Below, piece by piece: positions 53,476 through 63,500 of a stretch of DNA of 64,000 nucleotides. Source of the DNA: Sphingomonas sp. Y57 (lineage in GTDB: Bacteria > Pseudomonadota > Alphaproteobacteria > Sphingomonadales > Sphingomonadaceae). Numbering within the stretch: position 1 is the first letter of the stretch; the number at the start of each line of letters is the position of its first letter. The position numbers and the translations under genes are program-made. The stretch spans positions 1-64,000 of the forward strand of contig NZ_LDES01000094.1 in assembly GCF_001015195.1 (NCBI RefSeq), in the 5' to 3' direction. The notes beneath the pieces were generated by a model. The model ran no database searches. It was not told the DNA's origin and saw only the letters and a program-made list of their open reading frames with translations.

Positions 53476-54236
53476 CCCGCCGTGAACCCCGCGTCCGCCA
53501 AAAGTGCCGCCCCCGTGATCAAGGAAGCGTCGTCCGAGGACAGGAAAAGGACGACGTCGGCGATCTCCTCCGGCCAGGCGAGCCGCTGGTGGAGCGGATG
53601 GATCTTGCCATATTCTGCGAAGGTCGCCTCGACATCGGCGCTAGGTGGAAGGGTGCTTTCCAGCATCGGGGTTCGCACCGCACCGGGACAGACGCAGTTG
53701 ACGCGGATCCTGCCGGCATAGTCCATTGCCATGCCCTTGGTCAGCTGCACGACGCCCGCCTTGCCGGGCCCATAGGCGCACTCGTCGGTCCACCCCACAA
53801 GTGCCAGTGCCGAAGCGACGTTGACGATCGCCCCCTCCGCTTCGATCAGTGCCGGCAGGCAAGCGCGCGACATCAGGAAAGTCCCGGTCAGGTTGACCGC
53901 GAGGGTGTGTTGCCAGCCGTCGAGCGGGGTGCTGAGCGCGGGTTCCTGCGGCCCGGCGATCCCGGCATTGTTGACCAGCACGTCGACCCGGCCTCGCGCC
54001 TCGACCACCGTGGCGACCGCGGCGGCGACGCTGGCCTCGTCAGCGACGTTGCAGGTCGCGGCTACGCCCGGCACGGCCAGCAGCGCCACCGTGGCCGCGG
54101 CGGCGGCGGGGTCGATGTCCAAACAGGCGACGAAGGCACCCTCCTGCGACAGGCGGACAGCGATGGCGCGGCCTATGCCCGCTCCCGCGCCGGTGACGAT
54201 GGCGGTCCTGCCCGCCAGCCTTTGTGCGATGGTCAT
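53472..54236 (-). CDS. Short-chain dehydrogenase/reductase
   Basis: 254 aa SDR. NAD(P) motif TGAGAGIG at 15-22, NNAGIAG, and YGPGKAG with the YxxxK catalytic pair (Y in DECAYGPGK). C-terminal LITGAALLADAGFTAG. It may oxidise a hydroxyl or reduce a carbonyl of the substrate. Overlaps the hydrolase gene by four bases and follows the next SDR by 7 bases. Substrate unknown. Confidence 0.9.
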   Translation of the reverse strand: MTIAQRLAGRTAIVTGAGAGIGRAIAVRLSQEGAFVACLDIDPAAAAATVALLAVPGVAATCNVADEASVAAAVATVVEARGRVDVLVNNAGIAGPQEPALSTPLDGWQHTLAVNLTGTFLMSRACLPALIEAEGAIVNVASALALVGWTDECAYGPGKAGVVQLTKGMAMDYAGRIRVNCVCPGAVRTPMLESTLPPSADVEATFAEYGKIHPLHQRLAWPEEIADVVLFLSSDDASLITGAALLADAGFTAG

Positions 54237-54243
54237 AGCGATC

Positions 54244-54984
54244 CTATCGGGCGGTCACGCCGCCATCGACCGGCAATGCGATACCGGTGACGAAGTTCGC
54301 CTCGTGCGAGGCCAGGAAGGCGATCGCCGCAGCGACCTCCTCGGGTTGCCCGACGCGACCGATGGGCTGCTCGGCGGCGATCGCCGCGGCGGCTGTCGCG
54401 GGGTCGTCCTGCGCCGCGATCCACCCGCGCATCATGGGGGTGTCGATGAAGCAGGGCGCGACGCAGTTGACGCGGATGCCATGCGGTGCCGCATCCAGCG
54501 CGGCCGCGCGGACGAAGTGGACGAGACCTCCCTTGCCCGCGCAATAGGCGGCCTGGCCGGGCATCCCGACGAGGCCGGCATCGGAAGCGACATGGACGAT
54601 CGCGCCCGATCGGCGCGGCTGCATCGCGCGCAATGCAGCACGCGTCACCCGGAATGCGCCCGACAGATTGACGTCGATCAGCCGTTCCCAGGTCGCATCA
54701 TCCGTATCGGCGACCGTCCCCTGGGCCGGCAGGCCGGCACAGTTGACGACCACGTCGAGCGGTGCCTGCGCCTCGACCGAGGCGATCGCCTCGTCGACCG
54801 CGGCGCCCTCCGTCACGTCGAGCGCAACGAACGCCGCCTCCCCGCCCTCAGGCGCGACACGATCGGCGATCCATAGCCGCGCGCCTTCCGCCCGCAGCCT
54901 GGCGGCGGTCGCCGCCCCGATTCCCGACGCTCCGCCGATCACGAGCGCGGCCTTTCCCGCGAAGCGTCCCGCTACCGCCGCCAT
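54244..54984 (-). CDS. Short-chain dehydrogenase/reductase
   Basis: 246 aa SDR. NAD(P) motif GGASGIG at 17-23, NCAGLPAQG, catalytic Ser in HVASDAGLVG and YCAGKGG with Tyr/Lys, and a C-terminal FVTGIALPVDGGVTAR. ATG 54984 is chosen because AAAGGAC lies seven bases upstream; earlier ATGs at 55005 and 55029 would extend it into the promoter. First gene of the minus-strand operon. It is divergent from the XRE-cupin regulator and presumably controlled by it. Confidence 0.9.
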   Translation of the reverse strand: MAAVAGRFAGKAALVIGGASGIGAATAARLRAEGARLWIADRVAPEGGEAAFVALDVTEGAAVDEAIASVEAQAPLDVVVNCAGLPAQGTVADTDDATWERLIDVNLSGAFRVTRAALRAMQPRRSGAIVHVASDAGLVGMPGQAAYCAGKGGLVHFVRAAALDAAPHGIRVNCVAPCFIDTPMMRGWIAAQDDPATAAAAIAAEQPIGRVGQPEEVAAAIAFLASHEANFVTGIALPVDGGVTAR

Positions 54985-55056
54985 CGGCGCGTCCTTTCGT
55001 CGCATGACGACATGTGCATTAATCTCCAACTGGCGCTATCCTTGGTCGCGCTGTAA

Positions 55057-55078
55057 ACAAGCGTTGTCAATTCGGAAC
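55057..55078. promoter_or_regulatory. Operator candidate for the XRE-cupin regulator
   Basis: On the plus strand ACAA-GCG-TTGT (55057-55067) followed by CAATTCGGAAC. The complement reads GTTCC-GA-ATTGACAA-CGC-TTGT, closely matching the element at 59101-59123 near the kynureninase gene. It sits in the divergent spacer of the regulator and the SDR operon. It also supplies a TTGACA-type -35 for the SDR operon. Confidence 0.5.
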
Positions 55079-55104
55079 GTTTGATTTTGAAGAGGAACAC
55101 CTCA

Positions 55105-55704
55105 TTGCGCGACAGCGATGAAGCCATCGGCCGGGATCTCGCCCAACGCATCGTCGAAATCCGGGAGGAGCGCGGCCTCAGCCTGCGGAAGCTCGCAGCC
55201 ATGTCGGGCATCCCGCTGTCGACGCTCTCCAAGGTCCAGAACAACCTGACGACCCTCACCTATCCGCATCTGGTGAGGCTCGCGGCCGCGCTGGGGCTCG
55301 AGCTGTCCCAGCTCTTCAGCAAGCCCGAGGCCGACGTCAGGGCCGGCCGCCGCGCCGTGACCTTCAAGGGCCAGGGCCTGCGCGAGGCGACGACCCGTTA
55401 CCGGTTCGAACTGCTCTGTGCGGACCTGGCCGCCAAGAAAATGAGCCCCGGCATCATGGAGATCACGGCCCGGACCCTCGAGGAAGCCGGCGGGCTCGAC
55501 AATCATGAAGGCGAAGAATTCATCTTCGTGCTCAGCGGCGAGGTGACCGTCATCACCGAGGACTATCGGCCCACGCCCCTGCGCGAAGGCGATTCCATGT
55601 ATCTCGACAGTTCGGCGGGTCATGCCTATGTCGCCACCGGCGACGGTCCGGCCCGCGTGCTGGCTGTCACGACCCATATGATCCGCGATCTCCAGCATCT
55701 CTGA
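55105..55704 (+). CDS. XRE-family regulator with cupin domain
   Basis: 199 aa. Helix-turn-helix at about 18-70 (LSLRKLAAMSGIPLSTLSKVQNN), then a cupin beta-barrel at about 115-195 (HEGEEFIFVLSGEVTVITE ... EGDSMYLDSSAGHAYVATG) that likely binds the pathway ligand. Such proteins control catabolism of amines, amino acids and aromatics. The start is uncertain: a TTG at 55105 has AGAGGAAC nine bases upstream; a TTG at 55081 adds eight residues. Divergent from the SDR operon and followed, converging, by the phosphotriesterase gene. Confidence 0.85.
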   Translation: MRDSDEAIGRDLAQRIVEIREERGLSLRKLAAMSGIPLSTLSKVQNNLTTLTYPHLVRLAAALGLELSQLFSKPEADVRAGRRAVTFKGQGLREATTRYRFELLCADLAAKKMSPGIMEITARTLEEAGGLDNHEGEEFIFVLSGEVTVITEDYRPTPLREGDSMYLDSSAGHAYVATGDGPARVLAVTTHMIRDLQHL

Positions 55705-55729
55705 TCCGTGAAACTGGTCGCGCCTGACA

Positions 55730-56770
55730 TCAGGCGAAGGCGAACAGGCGGGCCGGGTTATCGACCAGCATGTGCATCAGCTTCCCCTCGTCGATCCCGG
55801 CGGCCGCGAAGCGCGGACGCAGGGTGGTGAGGATATGCGCCATGCCCCAGCCGCCACGCGCACGGCGGGCGGTCTGGTAGCAAATGTCGTGCGACAGGAG
55901 CAGCCGGTCGATATGGCCAGCCGCCACCAGCGCGGCCACCTCGGCGATCCGCTGGCTATCGGTCGGCAGCTGGATGTAGGTGTCCCCGAAGGCAAAGACG
56001 CCTTCGGAACCGAAGGTATCATATTCGAGCCAGAGACCCGATGACAGCAGCCGCTCCTGATAGGCGGGATCGATTCCCGATCCGTCCTGATGGCAGAGCA
56101 CGAGGCGGGTGAGGTCTCCGCCCTCGGCGCGATAGAGGCCGATCAGCTCGTCGGTCATGTCCCGGAACTGCGGCAGGATCCCCGACATGACGTGGAAGAA
56201 TACGGGGGCGCCGGTACGCGCCTGAGCCCGCCCGGCGGCCCGGATGCAACGGAGCTCCACGTCCGAACCGCTCTCGACCGCGATCTCCCCGATCGCGCCG
56301 CGGCGGATACCTTCCGCGCCGCCGGTCTCGATCTCGTCGACCAGGCGGTTCGCGAGTTCGTCGACGGAAAGCCCTTCGACCCACGCGGGCAGCGAACTGT
56401 CGATATAGAAGCCGGTCGCGGCGATGACGTTCAGCCCGGATGCTTCCGATATCCGGCGGAGGCCCATGACATCGGGCGAAAGCCCCACCGGCGTGAGGTC
56501 GACCACCGTCCGGCCTCCAGCCTCCGCGAACCAGGCACATTCGCGCAGCGCCGCCGCCTCGTCGGTGGCGAGCAGGTTGACCCGGTATCCGGCCGGATCG
56601 CGCAGCAACGCCGCGCGATCCGACAAAGCGAGCCCGTCGCCGATGGCGGCCTCGTCGGCCGCCGGGCTGTACCGGCAGGTGAAATCGGCGAGCAGATGCT
56701 CATGCGCCAGGGTGATGCCGAGCGCCGCCGGATCGACCGGCCCCCGCACCGTAACCGCCTTTCTGCACAT
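55730..56770 (-). CDS. Phosphotriesterase-family hydrolase (lactonase-like)
   Basis: 346 aa amidohydrolase fold with binuclear metal ligands: H23 and H25 in LAHEHLLAD, a bridging acidic residue in GAIGEIAVE (Glu instead of carboxylated Lys), His in FFHVMSG, His in LVLCHQDGSG and the catalytic Asp in LLLSHDICYQ. The family includes organophosphate hydrolases and many lactonases. It starts 23 bases after the TonB receptor stop, so the receptor probably imports the substrate. The physiological substrate is not evident. Confidence 0.9.
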   Translation of the reverse strand: MCRKAVTVRGPVDPAALGITLAHEHLLADFTCRYSPAADEAAIGDGLALSDRAALLRDPAGYRVNLLATDEAAALRECAWFAEAGGRTVVDLTPVGLSPDVMGLRRISEASGLNVIAATGFYIDSSLPAWVEGLSVDELANRLVDEIETGGAEGIRRGAIGEIAVESGSDVELRCIRAAGRAQARTGAPVFFHVMSGILPQFRDMTDELIGLYRAEGGDLTRLVLCHQDGSGIDPAYQERLLSSGLWLEYDTFGSEGVFAFGDTYIQLPTDSQRIAEVAALVAAGHIDRLLLSHDICYQTARRARGGWGMAHILTTLRPRFAAAGIDEGKLMHMLVDNPARLFAFA

Positions 56771-56793
56771 GTCCGCTCTCCGATCCCGTTTCG

Positions 56794-59016
56794 TCAGAAG
56801 GCCTTGGTGAACTCGATGCCGAGCTCGCGCGGCGGCGCCGGCAAGGCGATCGCATAGACGAACGCCATCAGATCCTCCTTATGGGTGGCATAGCGCTTGT
56901 CGAACAGGTTCTTCCCATAGAGGGCCAGGTTCCAGCCGTCGGTCTCCGAGCCGATGCCGAGCCGTCCGTTGAAGACGCTGTAGCCCTTCTGGAAATTATA
57001 GATGCTGTTCTGCGCGTTGAAGTAGAAGCTGCTCTTGTAGGACCAGTCGAGCCGGGCCGTCACCATCGCGTCCTCGCTGCCGACAGGCACGCCGAACTGA
57101 TATTGGCCGCCGGCGTTGAGCGCCCATTTGGGCGTGTCGGGGAGCTTGTCCGTCTTGTCGATGTCGGCGCCCGCGACGAGGTTGCGATATTTGTTGTCGA
57201 GATAGGTTCCGCTGAAGTCGACCGACAGGCCCTGCCCGATCAACGCCAGCCCTTCGACCTCCGCTCCGCGGATACGGGCGTCAGCGGGATTGCCGACGAC
57301 GTTGACCGTAACGCCGGTCACCGGATCGGGCAGATTCAGCGTCGTCTGTATGTTCTTGTAGTCGGTCTGGAACAGCGCGACGTTGAATTGGACCCGGCGG
57401 TCGAACAACCGCGTCTTGAGCCCCAGTTCATAGGTGATCGCCTTCTCCTGGTCGAAGGCCAGGAACGTGTTGACGCTCTGTGCCCGTCCGTTGAAGCCAC
57501 CGCTCTTGAAGCCGGTCGCGGCGCTTGCATAGGCCATCACGTCGCGCGAGAACTCATATTGCGCGGCCAGGCGCCAGGTGAAGAATTTCCAGCGGTCCGA
57601 CTGGCGCGTCAGCGGCACCAGGTCGACAAAGAATTTGTTGGCGTAGGTTTCGATCGTGTCGATCTTCTTCTCATAGGAATAGCGTCCGCCCGCGGTCAGC
57701 GAGAGGCCGTCGGTGACCTTGTACGTCCCCTGCGCGAACAGGGCAGCGGTGCGGTTCTTGAAATCGTTGGTCGTATAGGTGTCGAAGCCGTCGGGATTCT
57801 CGGCATAGGACAGCGGCAGATAGATCGCGCTGAAGCCTTTTTCGCGCAGATAGTAGCCGCCGATTGCATAGTCGAGCCGATCGGCGAACGTCTTGCCGGT
57901 GATGACCAGTTCCTGGGAGAACTGGTTCTGGGAGTCGTCGACGGTCTGGTCACCCAGCGGGTAGGGCGAGGCATCGAAGTCCAGGCCTGTAAAGGAGTCG
58001 AGCTCTCGATAGGCCGTGATCGACCTGATCTCCGCACCGCCGATATCCCATGACAGGGTCAGCCGCGTCCCCCAGATGTCCGACTTGTTGCCGGGGTGGA
58101 AACCCGAATAGTTGCGATAGGCGCCCGGCGACAGGAAACGATCGTCATAGAGCTGCAAGCCGTTGTCCAGCGCGAACTGGTTCTGCGGAATGGTAACGAA
58201 GCTAGTGGAATTGATGGCGGTGACGATCGCCATCTTCTCGTCCTCGTCGACATGGGTCCAGTCGGCCGCAAGCTCCGCGGAGAAGCTCGGGGACGGCGTC
58301 CAGCGGAGGGCGCCGCGCATGATCAGCTGATCGGTCCCGTTCATCTTCTGGCCGTCGAACAGGCTCTTGCCATAGCCGCGCTGATTCTTGGTCAGCGCGC
58401 TAAAGCGTACCGCCAGCTCGTCGGTGACGAGCGGCAGGTTGACCGTGCCGCCCACATCCATCCGATAATTCTCGCCCAGCCGCGCGAGGACCTTGCCCGA
58501 CGCCTCGCGCGCATCGGGCGCGAGCGTGTAGACGCTGATCGCGCCGCCCACCGCATTCTTGCCGAACAAGGTTCCCTGCGGACCGCGCAACACCTCGACC
58601 CGGTCGATGTCGAGCAGGTCGAGCGCACCGCCTGCCGTCCGTGCGATATAGACGCCGTCGAGATAGACGCCCACGCCCGGATCGGTGGTGGCGATGAAAT
58701 CGAACTGGCCGATGCCACGAATGAAGAATCCCGCATTGCCGCCACCTTGCGAGCTGGTCGTCACCTCGACGCCCGGCGTCTTGGACACGATGTCGGTGAT
58801 GTTGGTGGCCGAGCGGCGTTCCAGCTCGCCAGCGGTCACCGCGGAGATCGCAATGGGAACGGTCTGAACGGTCTGCTCGCGTTTCTGGGCAGTGACAACG
58901 ATGTCGCCCAACTGTTCCCAACTGGAAACATTCGAATCTTGCGCAAGGGCGCCGGACGCACTGGTCGTAGCAAGAACACCTGCCACATAGATTCTCAGAA
59001 AACCCGGATTTTTCAT
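56794..59016 (-). CDS. TonB-dependent outer-membrane receptor
   Basis: 740 aa. Signal peptide (ending near SGALAQ), TonB box region GDIVVTAQKREQTVQ, plug domain with SATNITDIVSKTPGVEVTT, GGNAGFFIRGIGQFD, VYIARTAGGALDLLDIDRVEVLRGPQGTLFGKNAVGGAISVYT, then a 22-strand barrel ending in ELGIEFTKAF with a C-terminal Phe. Energy-dependent uptake of a small organic or metal ligand across the outer membrane. ATG 59016 has an AAGGGGAA site; an earlier in-frame ATG is unlikely. Divergent from the kynureninase gene. Confidence 0.94.
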   Translation of the reverse strand: MKNPGFLRIYVAGVLATTSASGALAQDSNVSSWEQLGDIVVTAQKREQTVQTVPIAISAVTAGELERRSATNITDIVSKTPGVEVTTSSQGGGNAGFFIRGIGQFDFIATTDPGVGVYLDGVYIARTAGGALDLLDIDRVEVLRGPQGTLFGKNAVGGAISVYTLAPDAREASGKVLARLGENYRMDVGGTVNLPLVTDELAVRFSALTKNQRGYGKSLFDGQKMNGTDQLIMRGALRWTPSPSFSAELAADWTHVDEDEKMAIVTAINSTSFVTIPQNQFALDNGLQLYDDRFLSPGAYRNYSGFHPGNKSDIWGTRLTLSWDIGGAEIRSITAYRELDSFTGLDFDASPYPLGDQTVDDSQNQFSQELVITGKTFADRLDYAIGGYYLREKGFSAIYLPLSYAENPDGFDTYTTNDFKNRTAALFAQGTYKVTDGLSLTAGGRYSYEKKIDTIETYANKFFVDLVPLTRQSDRWKFFTWRLAAQYEFSRDVMAYASAATGFKSGGFNGRAQSVNTFLAFDQEKAITYELGLKTRLFDRRVQFNVALFQTDYKNIQTTLNLPDPVTGVTVNVVGNPADARIRGAEVEGLALIGQGLSVDFSGTYLDNKYRNLVAGADIDKTDKLPDTPKWALNAGGQYQFGVPVGSEDAMVTARLDWSYKSSFYFNAQNSIYNFQKGYSVFNGRLGIGSETDGWNLALYGKNLFDKRYATHKEDLMAFVYAIALPAPPRELGIEFTKAF

Positions 59017-59100
59017 GATATTCCCCTTTATCGCAACCGATATTCCCATCGCGAATGGAGCGGGCTACGGCCCGCCTCTCCCGACCCTCTTAGCACATGT

Positions 59101-59137
59101 GTTCCTATTGACAAACATTTGTTCCTTATTGATATCA
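59101..59137 (+). promoter_or_regulatory. kynU promoter with shared TTGACAA / TTGT element
   Basis: TTGACA -35 at 59109-59114, 17-base spacer, ATATCA -10 at 59132-59137, about 45 bases before the kynU ATG. It is overlapped by GTTCC-T-ATTGACAA-ACAT-TTGT and by direct repeats TGTTCCTATTGA (59100) and TGTTCCTTATTGA (59120), 20 bases apart. The same element occurs near the XRE-cupin regulator. It may bind that protein to control the receptor and kynureninase in both directions. Confidence 0.55.
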
Positions 59138-59181
59138 CGGACAGGACAATTGCCGGCAACGCAAAAGGGGTAACGGCGGGA

Positions 59182-60417
59182 ATGATGGACTACGACCACG
59201 TGCTGGAGCTCGATCGGACCGATCCGCTCGCCGCCTCGCGTGCGGCGTTCGACCTTCCCGAGGGCGTGATCTACCTGGATGGCAATTCGCTTGGCGCGCT
59301 GCCGCGACATGTGCCGGGCAGGGTGGCTGAGGTGATCGGACAGCAATGGGGCCGGGACCTGATCCAGAGCTGGAACCGCCACGACTGGATATCCATGCCG
59401 GCTCGCGTCGGCGACCGCATCGCCAGGCTGATCGGGGCGGAATCGGGTGAGGTGGTCGCGGCCGACAGCACTTCGGTCAACCTGATGAAGCTGCTGTCGG
59501 CCGCTCTCGCGCTACGACCGGAGCGACGAACGATCCTTTCGGACAACGGAAATTTTCCGAATGATCTCTACATCGCTCAAGGGGTGGCAGGCCTGCTCGA
59601 CAAGGAGCACCGGCTGCGGATCACCGATCCCGATCAGGTAGCCGAGGCGATCGACGAGGACGTGGCGGTCATCATGCTGACCGAGGTCGATTATCGCAGC
59701 GGCCGCCGCCACGACATGAGCGACCTGACCGCGCGCGCGCACGCCGCCGGTGCGTTGGTGATCTGGGACCTGTGCCACAGCGCCGGCGCGATGGATGTCG
59801 ACCTGAACGGCTCGAACGCGGACATGGCCGTCGGCTGCGGCTATAAATATCTCAACGGCGGGCCCGGCGCACCCGCCTTCATGTTCGTGGCGCGCCGGCT
59901 GCAGCCGGTTCTCAAGCCGGCGCTGTCGGGCTGGATGGGACATGACCAGCCTTTCGCATTCGACCTGGACTACCGCCCGGCCGCTGGCATTCTGCGTAAC
60001 CTGGCAGGCACGCCGCCGATCCTCGGCCTGACGGCGCTCGATGCCGCACTCGACAGCTTCGACGGCGTCGACATGACCCGTGTCCGGGCCAAGTCGCTGG
60101 CTCTGGGCGATCTGTTCGTCGCGCTCGCCCGCGAACGCCTGGCCTGCTACGGGCTGGAGATCATTACGCCGGAGGCTCATGACGTGCGCGGCAGCCAGAT
60201 ATCGCTCCGCCATCCCGAGGCCTATGCGATCATTCAGGCCCTGATCGGCGAAGGCGTGATCGGCGATTTCCGGATGCCGGACATTGCCCGCTTCGGCCTC
60301 GTCCCGCTCTACAACAGCTTCGCCGACATCTGGCATGCAATTGAGCGGCTCGAGGGGGTCATGGCGGCGGGGACGTATCGGCAGCCGCGCTTTCGCGAGC
60401 GATTGGCCGTGACCTGA
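59182..60417 (+). CDS. kynU: Kynureninase
   Basis: 411 aa PLP enzyme cleaving kynurenine (or 3-hydroxykynurenine) to anthranilate (or 3-hydroxyanthranilate) and alanine. Seen: IYLDGNSLGALPRHV, the FPNDLY element, WDLCHSAGAMDVDLN with the PLP-binding Asp, and K222 in CGYKYLNGGPGAP. The sequence lies firmly in the kynureninase group, but no tryptophan dioxygenase or formamidase gene is visible nearby. ATG at 59182 or 59185. It is divergent from the TonB receptor. Confidence 0.92.
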   Translation: MMDYDHVLELDRTDPLAASRAAFDLPEGVIYLDGNSLGALPRHVPGRVAEVIGQQWGRDLIQSWNRHDWISMPARVGDRIARLIGAESGEVVAADSTSVNLMKLLSAALALRPERRTILSDNGNFPNDLYIAQGVAGLLDKEHRLRITDPDQVAEAIDEDVAVIMLTEVDYRSGRRHDMSDLTARAHAAGALVIWDLCHSAGAMDVDLNGSNADMAVGCGYKYLNGGPGAPAFMFVARRLQPVLKPALSGWMGHDQPFAFDLDYRPAAGILRNLAGTPPILGLTALDAALDSFDGVDMTRVRAKSLALGDLFVALARERLACYGLEIITPEAHDVRGSQISLRHPEAYAIIQALIGEGVIGDFRMPDIARFGLVPLYNSFADIWHAIERLEGVMAAGTYRQPRFRERLAVT

Positions 60418-60597
60418 TCGAGCAAGCCGCCCCTATCGCCGCCGCTCTTCCCCGCGGGGGCCGGCTTTCCTCATTCCGATACGGGACCGCCCTGCGGGCC
60501 GGGCCGCTGACAGGGCGGGCGGAAGAGGCCCCGCGTCGACCATGATCGATCGCAGGGCCTGCCCCCCTCCAGGCCAGACCTTACAACACCACGGCCC

Positions 60598-63500
60598 TCA
60601 AGCCGCGAAATCGAGCTGATCGATATCCGCCGCCGTCGTGCTCCGCAGGGCCACTACGGCCGTGATCTGATCCGCCGTACCCGCTGCGTTGTAGAACAGA
60701 TAGGTATCCGAGCCGACCTGCAAGGCCGCCACGTCCTGCGTTCCCCCGTGGCCGCTCAGGAGCGTCGCCGCAGCCGTCTGCGCCGCCGCCACCGATGCAT
60801 AGTTGGTGGCATCGTGCAGCACCTCCCCACTCGAAACCGTGAAGCCGAGCCGGATGAGGTCGCTCCCCTGTTCGAAGTCGGTGATCGCCGTCCAGGAGCC
60901 GGCGGTGTCGATATTGCCCGCGCCATCGGACGCGAAATCGAACAGGTCCGCGCCCGCGCCGCCGGTGAGTTGATCGACGCCGCTGCCCGCGACCAGCGTG
61001 TCGTCTCCCAGATCGCCCATCAGCGTATCGTTGCCGGCATCGCCGGATAGCCGGTCATTGTCCTTGCCGCCGCGCACCAGATCGTCGCCATCACCGCCGG
61101 ACAGGACATCGTTGCCCTGATTGCCGTTCAGATGGTCATTGCCGGTGCCGCCGGAGATGCTGTCGTTGCCCTCGCTTCCATATAGCCGGTCACGCTCGGC
61201 ACCGCCGGAAATGGTGTCGTTGCCCCCATTGCCGATCACCACGTCGGTACCGTCTCCGGCATCGATCAGATCGTCGCCATCGGCGGCGTTTTCGGTCCCG
61301 TTGAGGCTGTTGCCATAGATATGGTCGTTGCCGGCCCCGCCGGACAGCGTATCGTTGCCGCCCTCGCCGTCGCCGGAGGTCATGTAGCCGCCATAGAGCC
61401 AGTCATGGCCATTGCCGCCGATCAGGCTGTCGTCGCCCGAACCGCCTCCGAGCGAGTCGTCGCCGGCGCCACCGTCGATAACGTCGGCGCCCGCACCACC
61501 GCGAATATTGTTGGCGCTGGCGTTGCCGGTGATCCGGTCGTCGGCAGCCGTACCGGTGAAGGTCGTCTGGTCGGTCAGCGTGGTCGTCACGACGTCGTCG
61601 ATCGTGGCGACGCTGATCGTCAGCGTCGCGCCGGCCGTTCCGCCGCGCCCGTCGCCAACCGTATAGGCGAAGCTGTCGGTCAGGGTCTCGCCAGCCGGCC
61701 GTGCATCGACACGATCGCCATCGGCGACATAGGACCAGCTGCCATCAGCGTCGATCGTCAGCGAACCATATAGGCCCTGCAGGACCGTGGGGCCTGTAAC
61801 CGACTGTCCAGCAACCGAAATCAGCGCCAATATGTCCGGGGCGTCCGGATCGTTCTCTCCGGTCGTGTCGTTGCCCAGCAGGTTGCCCGTGACGGTGGCA
61901 TCCTCGTCCACCGACGCCGTATCGGCCGTGGCCACCGGCGGATTGTTCGCCTGGACAGCCGTGATGCCGGTGACGCTTTCCGCCTGGGCAATAGCCTGCG
62001 TGGTCGCCTGGGTTTCCTCGACAATGGAGGCGAGCTGTTCGGGCGTAGCGTTGGACAGGGCCGCGCCGATCACGTTCGTCAGCACCTGCTGGTCGGTGAG
62101 ATCGACGGGATCGCCGGTTGCGACGAGCGTGCCCAGTGTATCCAGCGCCGCGGCTGTGTCGCCGTCGTTGCCGGCCACGCTGTTGAGCAACTCCGCTACG
62201 GCGACCGCAGCCTTCTGCGCGGCCAGGCCGTTGGCATCGGTGGTAGCCGCACCGACCAGATCGAGCTTGAGCAGTTCGACTCCGGCGTCGATGCCGAACG
62301 CTTGCTTGACCTGCACCTCCGCATCGCCGGCCGTCGCACCGCCCGACACCAGCGCCTCGACCAGCGTCGTGAGGGGATTGATGACGGTCGAACCGATCGG
62401 CGCTGCGAAGGTCAGCTGGTTGGGAAGATTGGTGTCGATGTTGGTGCCGCCGAAGGCGCGCAGGCTGCCGACCTGCGTGGTGACCAGCGTGTAGTTGCCG
62501 TTGGGGTCCGAGGTCGTCGAATCCTCGCCCTCGTCGAGCTGGCCGTTACCATTGACGTCGATATAGACGGTGGCGCCGCTGATATAGCCGTCCGCAATCG
62601 TGCCCTGATTGGCACCGACCAGATCGGTACCGTTCCAGCTGTAGTCGCCGTCAGCGAACGACACGATCTCAACGTTCGAAAGCTCGGCGTCGCCGACCTG
62701 GAAGCTGCCGCCGGAACCCGCCGTGACGACATAGTCGGCCCGGTCGCCGGAGAAACGCACGATGTCCGTGCCCGCCCCGCCGTCGATCACGTCGAAGCCG
62801 TCGCCACCGACGATCGTATCCGCGCCGCCGCCGCCATTGATCGTGTCGTTGCCCGCGCCGCCAGAGAGGCTGTCGCCCTGAACGGTGCCGGTGATCGCCT
62901 CCGCTCCGTCCGAGCCGTTGACCGCGATACGGATGCCGGATCCCGCCTGGAAACTATAGGCGGAACCGTCGAAGACACCGTCCGAAGACAGGTTGATGGT
63001 GATGCCCCCCGTACCGTCGAGCACGAGGTCCGACGCCATCGCGCCGATCGTCTGGCCCGAAATGGTGAGGTTGGCGATCCCCTGGCTCGGCGAGCCCTGG
63101 ATCGCCGAGGTAAAGGCAGGCTGCAGGAAGATGCCCTCGATCGATTGCACCGTGCCCCGGAAGTCCACGGTTCCGCCCACCGAGAGGAAGTCGCTGCCGT
63201 CGCCGCCGTCGAACAGGCTGCCTTCGCCGCTTTCGCCGCCGGCGATGACGAGCACGTCGTTGCCGTCATTGCCGTACAGCATGTTGGTCCCGCCATTGCC
63301 GTTGAGCACGTCCATGCCCGACGAGCCGTTGAGCGTGTCGTTTCCGGCATTGCCGACCAGGGCCTGGCGGATGCCGGCGTTAGCGTCCGAGGCGGTGAGC
63401 TGGTAGCTGGCGTTGTCCGACGCGGACAGGGCGACGGTGTCACCCGGTTTGTAGGCCACGGACGGCGTGGTCCAGTTCGTCACGTCGAAGGTCGGCATGA

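Noticed and set aside
58096-59181. In-frame extension upstream of kynU
   Set aside because: It would overlap the TonB receptor gene in antisense and contains no kynureninase homology; promoter elements lie at 59101-59137.
60418-60597. Possible terminator between kynU and the RTX gene
   Set aside because: Several GC-rich partial stems are present (for example CGCGGGGGCC / GGCCCCGCG), but none has a clean stem plus T-tract.
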